From contig NZ_JACDZE010000001.1 in NCBI RefSeq assembly GCF_014042165.1, positions 766,595 to 830,594 of the forward strand: DNA of 64,000 nt, read 5' to 3'. This DNA comes from Moheibacter lacus (lineage in GTDB: Bacteria; Bacteroidota; Bacteroidia; Flavobacteriales; Weeksellaceae). Within the stretch, counting starts at the first letter, position 1. The number at the start of each line of letters is the position of its first letter. Under the pieces are notes generated by a model, which saw nothing but the letters and a program-made list of their open reading frames with translations, searched no databases and was not told where the DNA came from. Of the stretch, positions 53,779-60,752 are shown piece by piece. The position numbers and the translations under genes were made by a program.

Positions 53779-54874
53779 TGATTCTAATTAAATCTTGTTC
53801 TGTTAAATCCGATCCACTGGGCAAACAAAGACCCTTATCAAATAACTGCTCACTTGTGCCATTTACATATTTCGGGTATTTTTCAAATACCGGTTGTAAA
53901 TGCATCGGTTTCCACAAGGGCCGGCTTTCTATATTCTGTTTTGCTAATCGCAATCTTATTTCTTCTCTTTGTTCAAACGAATCAGTCAAAATACATGTTA
54001 ACCAACGATTGGACATAAAACCTTCAGGTTCATTTAGAAATCTTATACCCTCTTTTCCGGCCAATTGTTTTTGGTAAAATTCAAAATTGGCTCTTCTGGC
54101 TTCCACTCGATTGTCCAAAACTTCCATTTGTCCACGACCTATTCCGGCCACTACATTGGACATTCTATAATTGTATCCGATCTCTGAATGTTGGTAATGA
54201 GCCGCTGCATCTCTGGCTTGAGTCGCAAGAAAAATCGTTTTTTCTTTGGTTTCTTTCCTTTTGGAAATCAGTGCACCACCTCCTGAAGTCGTGATGATTT
54301 TATTGCCATTAAATGACAATACAGAGAAATCTCCAAGTGTTCCACATTTTTTTCCTTTATAAGTGCTCCCAAGCGCTTCCGCTGCATCTTCAATTACTGG
54401 AATTTCAAATTTCTCCGAAATCCTTTTGATTTCATCATGTTGATAGGGCATACCGTAAAGGTGAACGGCGATGATGGCTTTGGGTTTATGTTCCCTCGCC
54501 AATCGGTCTTCAATGGCTTTTTCCAACAAATCGGGATCCATGTTCCAAGTTTCGGTTTCGCTATCCACAAAAACAGGCGTCGCGCCCAGGTAGGCAATAG
54601 GATTGGCAGAAGCTGAAAAAGTCATGCTTTGACAGATCACCTCATCTCCGGCTTTCACTCCCGCTTGGATCAAGGCCAAATGCAATGCGCCAGTTCCTGA
54701 ACTCAAGGCTGCGACATGGGCTTCCGGTCCCAAATATTTTTCCAAATCCAATTCAAACCCTTCTACATTTGGTCCCAATGGTGCAACCCAATTGGTTTCA
54801 AATGCTTCATGTACATATTTTAATTCTCCTCCACCCATGTGTGGAGAGGATAGCCATATTTTTTTTTCGTTCAT
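53765..54874 (-). CDS. pglE: DegT/DnrJ/EryC1/StrS aminotransferase (PglE-like)
   Basis: A 369-residue PLP-dependent sugar aminotransferase. N-terminal MNEKKIWLSSPHMGGGELKY, ALSSGTGALHLALIQAGVKA (PLP phosphate region), VHLYGMPYQHDEIKRI, VIEDAAEALGS and the PLP lysine in VLSFNGNKIITTSGGG. It transfers an amino group to C4 of the 4-keto sugar made by PglF. It overlaps pglF by 14 bp and follows pglD by 36 bp. The set C-D-E-F is in the order pglC, pglD, pglE, pglF. Confidence 0.87.
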   Translation of the reverse strand: MNEKKIWLSSPHMGGGELKYVHEAFETNWVAPLGPNVEGFELDLEKYLGPEAHVAALSSGTGALHLALIQAGVKAGDEVICQSMTFSASANPIAYLGATPVFVDSETETWNMDPDLLEKAIEDRLAREHKPKAIIAVHLYGMPYQHDEIKRISEKFEIPVIEDAAEALGSTYKGKKCGTLGDFSVLSFNGNKIITTSGGGALISKRKETKEKTIFLATQARDAAAHYQHSEIGYNYRMSNVVAGIGRGQMEVLDNRVEARRANFEFYQKQLAGKEGIRFLNEPEGFMSNRWLTCILTDSFEQREEIRLRLAKQNIESRPLWKPMHLQPVFEKYPKYVNGTSEQLFDKGLCLPSGSDLTEQDLIRIIENL

Positions 54875-54910
54875 GACTGAATTAAATTTGGGGTGTAAAG
54901 ATACAACGAA

Positions 54911-55534
54911 TTAACGGTCTGTATTCGTATTTTCAACCGTTTTTATTTGCTTGGCCGGATTGCCAACCATCACAGCAAAATCAGGTACATCACGGATGAT
55001 AACAGCGCCCGCACCGATCACCGCCCATTTTCCTATTTTTACGCCTTGGATCACAGCTGCTCCTATGCCAATATGCGTGCCTTCCCCAACCGCTACATCT
55101 CCTGCCAATGCTGCGTTGGGTGAAATATGAACGAAATCTCCCAATTCACAATCGTGATCGATGGAAGAATTGGTGTTTAAAATGCAATGCTTCCCTACTT
55201 TTGCTTCCGAATTTACCGATACACCTGAAAGAATGACAGTTCCGTCACCAATTGCTGCCCGTTTGGAAACAAAAGAAAAAGCATGAATGATTTTGGGATA
55301 AACCAAATTTGGAAAACGATCCACTATTTTTTTTCTCACCTCATTTTTTCCGACCGAAATCACCATTTCTTTTGCTCCCAATGGAAGTTCTTTCAAAACT
55401 GGCAAATCCAATAGACTGGAAAGATTTGGGTTTTCATCTATAAAACCACTGACCTCCATTCCGGCTGTTTCAGCCGCCTCAGCTACTACTTTTCCATGAC
55501 CGCTTGCGCCAAATACATACATATTTTTATTCAT
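54911..55534 (-). CDS. pglD: Sugar-nucleotide N-acetyltransferase (PglD/NeuD family)
   Basis: A 207-residue enzyme with an N-terminal Rossmann-like NTP-sugar binding part (YVFGASGHGKVVAEAAET) and a left-handed beta-helix of hexapeptide repeats (about 90-195). The catalytic His is in SSIDHDCELGDF. It acetylates the 4-amino group to give UDP-diacetylbacillosamine. The ATG at 55534 overlaps the stop of an upstream pglC-like remnant (AATGAATAA); an ORF start at 55585 would translate the remnant in the wrong frame and is rejected. Confidence 0.87.
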   Translation of the reverse strand: MNKNMYVFGASGHGKVVAEAAETAGMEVSGFIDENPNLSSLLDLPVLKELPLGAKEMVISVGKNEVRKKIVDRFPNLVYPKIIHAFSFVSKRAAIGDGTVILSGVSVNSEAKVGKHCILNTNSSIDHDCELGDFVHISPNAALAGDVAVGEGTHIGIGAAVIQGVKIGKWAVIGAGAVIIRDVPDFAVMVGNPAKQIKTVENTNTDR

Positions 55535-55577
55535 TTCCTCTAAAAACTTCCATGGTCGCTTGTCCTTGTTGTGAAAG
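55527..55577 (-). pseudogene. Remnant of a second pglC 3' end
   Basis: In a frame overlapping the start of pglD the sequence encodes LSQQGQATMEVFRGNE followed by TAA, which matches the C-terminus of the pglC protein at 56352 (SQTGQATMEVFKGNE). DNA identity between the two is high over about 45 bp with point differences. Upstream of this the resemblance stops, so only the last 17 or so codons of a pglC copy remain. Confidence 0.8.
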
Positions 55578-55602
55578 CCTAACAAAGGGTGCTGTTTTAC
55601 TG

Positions 55603-56061
55603 TTATAATTCGTCATTTAATTTTAAAAATTCATGGATAACATTATCTGCAATTCTAAAATCTGTCATCACTATTTTATCAATCAAGGGTTTCACTTTAT
55701 TGATAACCGACATTTGTTTGGCTTTATGAATCACTCCGAGGGTTCCTGTGATTTTGAATTTAAGTTGCATTGCTAATTTACGTGCCTTTAAGTCATCAAG
55801 CAAAAGAAGCACATCGTCAAACTCCGAGGCTAAGGCTATAGCACTTGCCTCTCCTACATCAACTTGGGTTTCTAAAAACCATTGATATTTTTTATCAGAA
55901 ACAGCTTGAATTTTAATCCAATCCGGTAATTTTTCACCAAATTCTTCTGCAACCTCGGAAGTGGTAATTAATTCACTATATACTTTTTGTAAAAGACCTA
56001 TTTCATCAATCTTATCGAAAAGTATCAATGTACTGGTATCTGAAATAACGGTTTTAGGCAT
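55603..56061 (-). CDS. DUF3368 PIN-like nuclease, probable toxin
   Basis: A 152-residue PIN-domain-like protein of the DUF3368 family. Acidic residues in ISDTSTLILFDKI (Asp near 8), VGEASAIALASEF and LLLDDLKARKLA lie where PIN nucleases bind metal. DUF3368 proteins often pair with UPF0175 antitoxins and cleave RNA. It starts 8 bp inside the preceding UPF0175 gene. The pair sits between pglC and pglD. Confidence 0.8.
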   Translation of the reverse strand: MPKTVISDTSTLILFDKIDEIGLLQKVYSELITTSEVAEEFGEKLPDWIKIQAVSDKKYQWFLETQVDVGEASAIALASEFDDVLLLLDDLKARKLAMQLKFKITGTLGVIHKAKQMSVINKVKPLIDKIVMTDFRIADNVIHEFLKLNDEL

Positions 56062-56281
56062 TTTTTATATCTGAATGTAAGTCTGATGTTGATTTACTAA
56101 AAACAGAAATTCCGTATTTGCCCAGCATTTCTATGAATGCTCTTTTGGACAGGCCAACCATTTTGGCTGCCTGACCTGCTGAAAGTTTAGCGTCTTCATA
56201 GAGTTTGGCAGCTATAATCATCGAAAAATCATAATCTTTTAAATCTATATTTTCCGGTATATTTATTTGTATGGTTCTCAT
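56054..56281 (-). CDS. UPF0175 family antitoxin
   Basis: A 75-residue protein with N-terminal strand RTIQINIPENIDL and a helix-turn-helix-like region: MIIAAKLYEDAKLSAGQAAK, MVGLSKRAFIEMLGKYGISV. This is the UPF0175 architecture, a DNA-binding antitoxin of PIN/DUF3368 toxins. Has its own -7 element upstream at 56298-56305. Confidence 0.85.
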   Translation of the reverse strand: MRTIQINIPENIDLKDYDFSMIIAAKLYEDAKLSAGQAAKMVGLSKRAFIEMLGKYGISVFSKSTSDLHSDIKNA

Positions 56282-56297
56282 GATCTTTTGTTTTCAA

Positions 56298-56305
56298 CAA
56301 ATTTA
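56298..56305 (-). promoter_or_regulatory. -7 promoter element of the toxin-antitoxin pair
   Basis: TAAATTTG on the minus strand, 17 nt before the UPF0175 ATG at 56281. It lets the module be transcribed independently of the pgl genes. Confidence 0.5.
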
Positions 56306-56351
56306 CAAAATTTGACTGTACATTTAATCACCTTCGATTTTATGTTGGCGA

Positions 56352-56957
56352 TCATTCATTTCCTTTAAAAACTTCCATCGTGGCTTGTCCTGTTTGCGAA
56401 ATCCCTTCTCTGATCACTACTTTTTTGAGCGTTAAAAACAGGATTTTCACATCCAAACCAAATGTCAAATGGTCCACATACCAAACGTCCAAATCAAACT
56501 TTTGTTGCCATGAAATCGTATTTCTACCATTGATTTGCGCCCAACCTGTGATCCCCGGACGCACTTCATGTCTTCTTTTTTGGTTTTCATCGTACAGGGC
56601 TAAATACTGAACCAAAAGTGGTCGAGGTCCGATCAAACTCATATCGCCTTTGATGACGTTGAGCAATTGGGGGATTTCATCCAAAGAAGTTTTCCGTACA
56701 AATGCGCCGATTTTGGTCAGTCTCGCTGCGTCCGGAAGCAAATTGCCTTCTGCGTCTTTTTGATCGGTCATCGTTTTGAATTTGATAATTTGGAAAATCC
56801 TTTCGTTTTTACCCGGTCGTGGTTGGACAAAAAACGGTTTTCCACGATTGGCCAAACAAAGCCCTAGACAAACGATGAAAAACAATGGAAACAATAAAAG
56901 AAAGGCCGTCAATGACAACACAAAATCCAATGTTCTTTTTAAAAAAGCCCCATACAT
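56352..56957 (-). CDS. pglC: Initiating sugar-phosphate transferase (PglC-like)
   Basis: A 201-residue monotopic phosphoglycosyl transferase that moves diacetylbacillosamine-1-phosphate to undecaprenyl phosphate. One N-terminal helix (LDFVLSLTAFLLLFPLFFIV), then FVQPRPGKNERIFQIIKFKT, the catalytic Asp-Glu in KTSLDEIPQLLNVIKGDMS, LIGPRPLLVQYL and HEVRPGITGWAQINGRNTIS. Its TGA (56352) is preceded by an ATG at 56359 overlapping it in the pattern also seen at the pglD start, which suggests pglD once followed directly. Has its own -7 element. Confidence 0.9.
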   Translation of the reverse strand: MYGAFLKRTLDFVLSLTAFLLLFPLFFIVCLGLCLANRGKPFFVQPRPGKNERIFQIIKFKTMTDQKDAEGNLLPDAARLTKIGAFVRKTSLDEIPQLLNVIKGDMSLIGPRPLLVQYLALYDENQKRRHEVRPGITGWAQINGRNTISWQQKFDLDVWYVDHLTFGLDVKILFLTLKKVVIREGISQTGQATMEVFKGNE

Positions 56958-56964
56958 ACCTGCG

Positions 56965-56972
56965 CAAAATTA
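56965..56972 (-). promoter_or_regulatory. -7 promoter element of pglC
   Basis: TAATTTTG on the minus strand only 7 nt before the ATG at 56957, which implies a leaderless or nearly leaderless transcript. Confidence 0.5.
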
Positions 56973-57020
56973 CATCTTATTTGAAAATCCCGAAAAATGA
57001 AAATGCATATTCTTTTATTT

Positions 57021-58169
57021 CTATCCCAATAAATTCCGGTATTCTTCCAAAAGCTTTTCCCAAACCCGATTTTGTTCATAACGGTCTAGGATCATTTTTC
57101 GGGCATTTAGAGCAAATCTATTTCTTAAATCAGTTTCCTGAACCAATTTCAACATTGCTATGCTTAAGGCTCTTTCATCTTTTGTCGGAATGATCAAACC
57201 ATTTTCATTCTCTACGATGATTTCATTACAACCATTGATATCGCTCACGATAGAGGGCAAACCCATGGCGCCGGCTTGCATCACGACATTTGGGAAACCT
57301 TCTCGATAACTTGGAAAAACCAATGCGTCTGAGATCGCAAAATAAGGTCTGACATCTGCCTGAAAACCTACCGAAATGATGGCAGAATTTTCATTGATTT
57401 CCTGAATCGTTTCGGAAGATAATGGATCCAATTCCTGCTCAAATGGACCTACTAAAATGAGTTTTGAGTTTTGGGTTTTGAGTTGGGAAAAAGCCTTTAC
57501 CAATTCATTGATGCCCTTGTCCTTTACCATTCGACCCACAAAAACGAATACAAAATCATTTTTTTCAATTCCCCATTTATTTCTCAATTCAGATTTCGTT
57601 TCTTCTGAAACTTCATCAGGCGAAAAATAAGTCGTATCGATGCCGTTGGAAGAGCCTTGACCTATGATTTTCAGTTTGGATTTCGAAGTGAAATTTTCAT
57701 TTAGAATAAATTCATACAAACCTTTTGAGTTAGGATAAACATGAGTCGCAGACCGATAAGTCAATCGTTCTACGAAATTTAAAATCTTTCTTTTTATTCC
57801 CGTCGCTTCCATCAACGGCATGCCCGCAACGGTATGCATACGGATGGGAATCCCGGCCAACTTTGCGGCCATCATGCCCAATAATCCTGCTTTGGGCGTA
57901 TGGCTATGCACGATTTGGGGTTTTTCTTTTTTAAAGAATCGGTACAATCTCCACAATGCTACCAAATCCTGAATCGGTGTGATTTTTCGGGTCATTTCGA
58001 TGGTTTCCACCCGAATTCCTTCTCTGAGTTTTACTTTTTCAGATTCCTTACCTGAGGCTGAAACGCCAACTATTTCAAAGAATTGGTTCATAAATCCCAA
58101 TTGTCCTTTCAATAAAATATCCAAGGACAATGGAACGGTCGTGATGCGGATGATTTTGGGTTTGGACAC
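57021..58169 (-). CDS. Glycosyltransferase family 4 (PglA-like)
   Basis: A GT-B glycosyltransferase of about 382 residues from a GTG start (MSKPKIIRITTV); a TTG at 58187 lies inside the -7 box and is rejected. Motifs are VVALWRLYRFFKKEKPQIVH-like HSHTPKAGLLGMMAAKLAGI, GQGSSNGIDTTYFSPDEV, FVFVGRMVKDKGINELVKAF and REGFPNVVMQAGAMGLPS with the E-x7-E-like nucleotide-sugar site. Position next to PglC suggests addition of the second sugar to undecaprenyl-PP-diNAcBac, as PglA does. Confidence 0.85.
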   Translation of the reverse strand: MSKPKIIRITTVPLSLDILLKGQLGFMNQFFEIVGVSASGKESEKVKLREGIRVETIEMTRKITPIQDLVALWRLYRFFKKEKPQIVHSHTPKAGLLGMMAAKLAGIPIRMHTVAGMPLMEATGIKRKILNFVERLTYRSATHVYPNSKGLYEFILNENFTSKSKLKIIGQGSSNGIDTTYFSPDEVSEETKSELRNKWGIEKNDFVFVFVGRMVKDKGINELVKAFSQLKTQNSKLILVGPFEQELDPLSSETIQEINENSAIISVGFQADVRPYFAISDALVFPSYREGFPNVVMQAGAMGLPSIVSDINGCNEIIVENENGLIIPTKDERALSIAMLKLVQETDLRNRFALNARKMILDRYEQNRVWEKLLEEYRNLLG

Positions 58170-58184
58170 GGTTTCAATTTGGGA

Positions 58185-58192
58185 CAAAAATA
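58185..58192 (-). promoter_or_regulatory. -7 promoter element of PglA-like gene
   Basis: TATTTTTG on the minus strand. Its G is the first base pair of a TTG codon that would otherwise be read as the start, supporting the GTG at 58169. Confidence 0.5.
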
Positions 58193-58208
58193 AATTATTA
58201 TTTGAAAT

Positions 58209-58255
58209 GAGATTGCTTCGTTACGCTCGGAATGAGAATTTGGAATCGCAATGAC
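58209..58255. repeat. GAGATTGCTTCG-type palindromic repeat at gene end
   Basis: GAGATTGCTTCGTTACGCTC at 58209 onward and its partner near 58246-58255 (GCAATGAC) form an imperfect palindrome of the kind widely scattered in bacterial genomes. It spans the last codons and stop of the adjacent membrane protein gene. Confidence 0.5.
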
Positions 58256-59312
58256 AACGAAATTCTTGTAAAACCGAAATACCTAGCATTAAAATCACTG
58301 GAAACACCAGGGATTTGGACCGAATGATCAATCCGAAATTGGCATATCCATACACCAACATGGTGCCGTATAAAATCAATAGCAAAACAGCAAATAATTG
58401 AAATACTGAACATTTCAATTTTTTCCAATAACGAATTGTTCCATATAAAATTCCAATAAAAAACCCTAATAAAATCAAATTTTCAAGCCCAATCAATTGA
58501 TAAAGCATTCCCGGCCTTTCAAATAAAATGGGTCTGAAATAAAACGTAAACATTTTATACGGATAGATATATTCTTCCATCGGAACATAGGCTGCTGTTC
58601 CTTTCAGTTTAAAGTTATGGGCCGCATAAAGGTTCTCGATTTTTTGGATCAATGGGATTTGGGCATTGGTGATTTCGGCCAATAAAAAATACAATGCAAT
58701 ACTTAGAAGAATTCCGGATATACCCAATAAAAATTTGATTCGAATCGATGTTCTTCCCTTCCAAATAATCGCTATCAAATAAGCCAAAAAAACCACAAAG
58801 GCGAAATGTGGCCTGATCCAAGCTATCATAAAAAAGGAAATCCATACACTCCAAGTAAAAAACTCCTTTTTGTATAATTGACTGCAAATATGAACTACAG
58901 GCCAAAACAAAATGGCTTCTTTCCCGATGAGCGAAGTCCAAAAATGGGTGTTTGGAAGCAACAAAAAAAGCATGAAAAAAAATAAGAAATTGGATTTATG
59001 GAAAGATATTTCTTTTGCTAATTTCCAAAGTTTTAAAAATCCGATTCCGCTAAAAGCACTAAACAAAAGACAGCCTGCCCAACCGGGAAGATGAAGAAAT
59101 TTCACAAAAGGAAAGGTGATAAACTGAATGAATTCGGTTCCAGGTTTTAAAAAAGATATCCATTCTAAATTTTCCATGTTGCTGCCGACAAACCAATATT
59201 TCACCGCATCTCCGTTGTTTTGGTTGACATAATCATAGGCCACCCAAGCAAAACCCAAATGGTAAAGGAAGAGGAAATATGGGAAATATTTTACAATGAA
59301 TTTGGTTTTCAT
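58221..59312 (-). CDS. Polymerase-like membrane protein (copy 1)
   Basis: A 363-residue protein with about ten helices. It has motifs FLLLPNTHFWTSLIGKEAIL, AWIRPHFAFVVFLAYLIA, FYFRPILFERPGMLYQLIG followed by LENLILLGF, and YANFGLIIRSKSLVFPVILM that recur in the adjacent copy (59574), so the two are paralogues. They resemble flavobacterial O-antigen polymerase (Wzy-like) or EpsG-like proteins, which join sugar repeat units at the outer face of the inner membrane; the identification is from topology and context. The C-terminal RCHCDSKFSFRA comes from the palindromic repeat at 58209-58255. Confidence 0.65.
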   Translation of the reverse strand: MKTKFIVKYFPYFLFLYHLGFAWVAYDYVNQNNGDAVKYWFVGSNMENLEWISFLKPGTEFIQFITFPFVKFLHLPGWAGCLLFSAFSGIGFLKLWKLAKEISFHKSNFLFFFMLFLLLPNTHFWTSLIGKEAILFWPVVHICSQLYKKEFFTWSVWISFFMIAWIRPHFAFVVFLAYLIAIIWKGRTSIRIKFLLGISGILLSIALYFLLAEITNAQIPLIQKIENLYAAHNFKLKGTAAYVPMEEYIYPYKMFTFYFRPILFERPGMLYQLIGLENLILLGFFIGILYGTIRYWKKLKCSVFQLFAVLLLILYGTMLVYGYANFGLIIRSKSLVFPVILMLGISVLQEFRCHCDSKFSFRA

Positions 59313-59384
59313 GTGATTTTCTGGGTTGGGTATAAAATTAAGGGAATTTTGATTTAATCCATAGGAGGATTACTTCAATTTCCC

Positions 59385-59520
59385 GAACAGCTCCCAGCTG
59401 TTCTCCTTCTTAATCTCAAATCCCGACCCTAAAGGGTGGGCGTTTTAATTACTTTGAATAATCAAAATATGTATTGAAAAGAATAGTTCAAAACCCTCCC
59501 TTTAGGGCTGGGGTTAAGAT
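59385..59520. repeat. Non-coding segment with three REP-like palindromes
   Basis: Between the two polymerase-like genes (59313-59573, no gene seen) are GAACAGCTCCCAGCTGTTC (59385-59403, 8-bp stem), ACCCTAAAGGGT (59426-59437) and an AACCC/GGGTT stem enclosing CCCTTTAGGG (59492-59515). The CCCTTTAGGG core recurs inside the glycosyltransferase gene at 63821-63834. Likely REP-like elements or recombination scars. Confidence 0.6.
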
Positions 59521-59573
59521 TTTAAACTATTTCCTTTACGGTTGGGGCAAATAAATTGAAATTTATTTTAAAA

Positions 59574-60725
59574 TCACCCCTTCCCTCTGGTCTGATAATG
59601 GTAGGAAAACACCCACAAAATGAAGATCAACATCCCCGGTAAAAACATATTCCGCATCCGGATCATGATGCCCAGATTCCCCATAGATTGTGAAAAAGCG
59701 AGGCTTCCCACAATCAAAAAGATCACCATTCCTTTGATCACAAAAGGTGCAGCTTTAAAGGCGGTCAATGGTTTCAAACGCATCGCCATGATAAATAAAC
59801 TAACCAACACCAAATTTTCTATGGAAGCCAATAAACTATTGACATTGTGCGCATCAAAAAACAAAGGCCGGAACCAAAATGTAAGCACTTTTAGAGGCAA
59901 TGGATAGGAAGAAATATCAATCGCAGAACCTGAACTTGCACGACCTAAAACCGCCGATTTTTTATCAGCAAAATCATCAAAAGCCTCCACACTGGCTTCT
60001 TCAATTTTAGCAAATTCCATGACACTAGGCAATATTGCTATTCCGATGCCCAGCATGGCTACCGAAAAAATGATCCGCTGAAAACCGGAAACCTTTCCGC
60101 CAAATACATACGCCATTCCAAAGCCAACCATCATGAACAACAACATATGGGGCCTGACCGCCATGGTTAACAATACACTGATGACCAAAAGCGGAATCCG
60201 CTTCATCGGAGACATAATGCCATACACAAACATCCCGATGCATAAAAACAAAAGCGAATCTTTTCCTACCGCCACACTCCATATATGCAAATTGGGCATA
60301 AAAAATAACAGAGGAAATAAAGCATATCCATTGATGATTTTACTATAAGGAATGGTTTTGACCGCGACCATATAAAAAAAGGCCATACCTATAAAGCCAA
60401 AAAGTGAAAACAACAAGGTATTGGATAAATAGGACATTCCCAAAAGATTGGTAAATGGGAAATTTAAAGCATACATGAACATGGTTCCTTCCCCATTAAA
60501 AATATCTTCTGTAAAACGCTGAAACGAATAGTTTTTAGGTACGCGCCAATAGCCCACTGCATCTCCCGGAATAAAAAAACAATAGTACGCCCCGGCTACC
60601 AAATGAAAGAAAAACAGAAGTTGTAAAGTTTTAAAATTTTGAGGTGTTAATTCCTTTTTGAAAAGGTTTATAAAACCAATTCCCAGCATGATGATCAGAG
60701 GTATGTAAAGGACGTCCATTGCCAT
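59574..60725 (-). CDS. Polymerase-like membrane protein (copy 2)
   Basis: A 383-residue protein with about ten helices. It shares FFMPNLHIWSVAVGKDSLLF, MAVRPHMLLFMMVGFGMAYV, FWFRPLFFDAHNVNSLLASI followed by ENLVLVSLF, and SMGNLGIMIRMRNMFLPGML with copy 1. An extra loop of acidic residues (EEASVEAFDDFADKKSAV) is special to this copy. Start at 60725 or 60719 (two in-frame ATGs); the -7 box lies 5 nt before the first. Probably a Wzy/EpsG-like polymerase by context. Confidence 0.65.
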   Translation of the reverse strand: MAMDVLYIPLIIMLGIGFINLFKKELTPQNFKTLQLLFFFHLVAGAYYCFFIPGDAVGYWRVPKNYSFQRFTEDIFNGEGTMFMYALNFPFTNLLGMSYLSNTLLFSLFGFIGMAFFYMVAVKTIPYSKIINGYALFPLLFFMPNLHIWSVAVGKDSLLFLCIGMFVYGIMSPMKRIPLLVISVLLTMAVRPHMLLFMMVGFGMAYVFGGKVSGFQRIIFSVAMLGIGIAILPSVMEFAKIEEASVEAFDDFADKKSAVLGRASSGSAIDISSYPLPLKVLTFWFRPLFFDAHNVNSLLASIENLVLVSLFIMAMRLKPLTAFKAAPFVIKGMVIFLIVGSLAFSQSMGNLGIMIRMRNMFLPGMLIFILWVFSYHYQTRGKG

Positions 60726-60730
60726 TCGAG

Positions 60731-60738
60731 CAAATGTA
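60731..60738 (-). promoter_or_regulatory. -7 promoter element of polymerase-like gene copy 2
   Basis: TACATTTG on the minus strand, 5 nt before the ATG at 60725. Transcript would be leaderless, or translation starts at 60719. Confidence 0.5.
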
Positions 60739-60752
60739 AAGATTTGATTGAA

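Noticed and set aside
55535-55585. N-terminal extension of PglD (MLGFHNKDKRPWKF...)
   Set aside because: This reading is an out-of-frame translation of a pglC remnant, and the normal PglD N-terminus starts at MNKNMYVFGASG.
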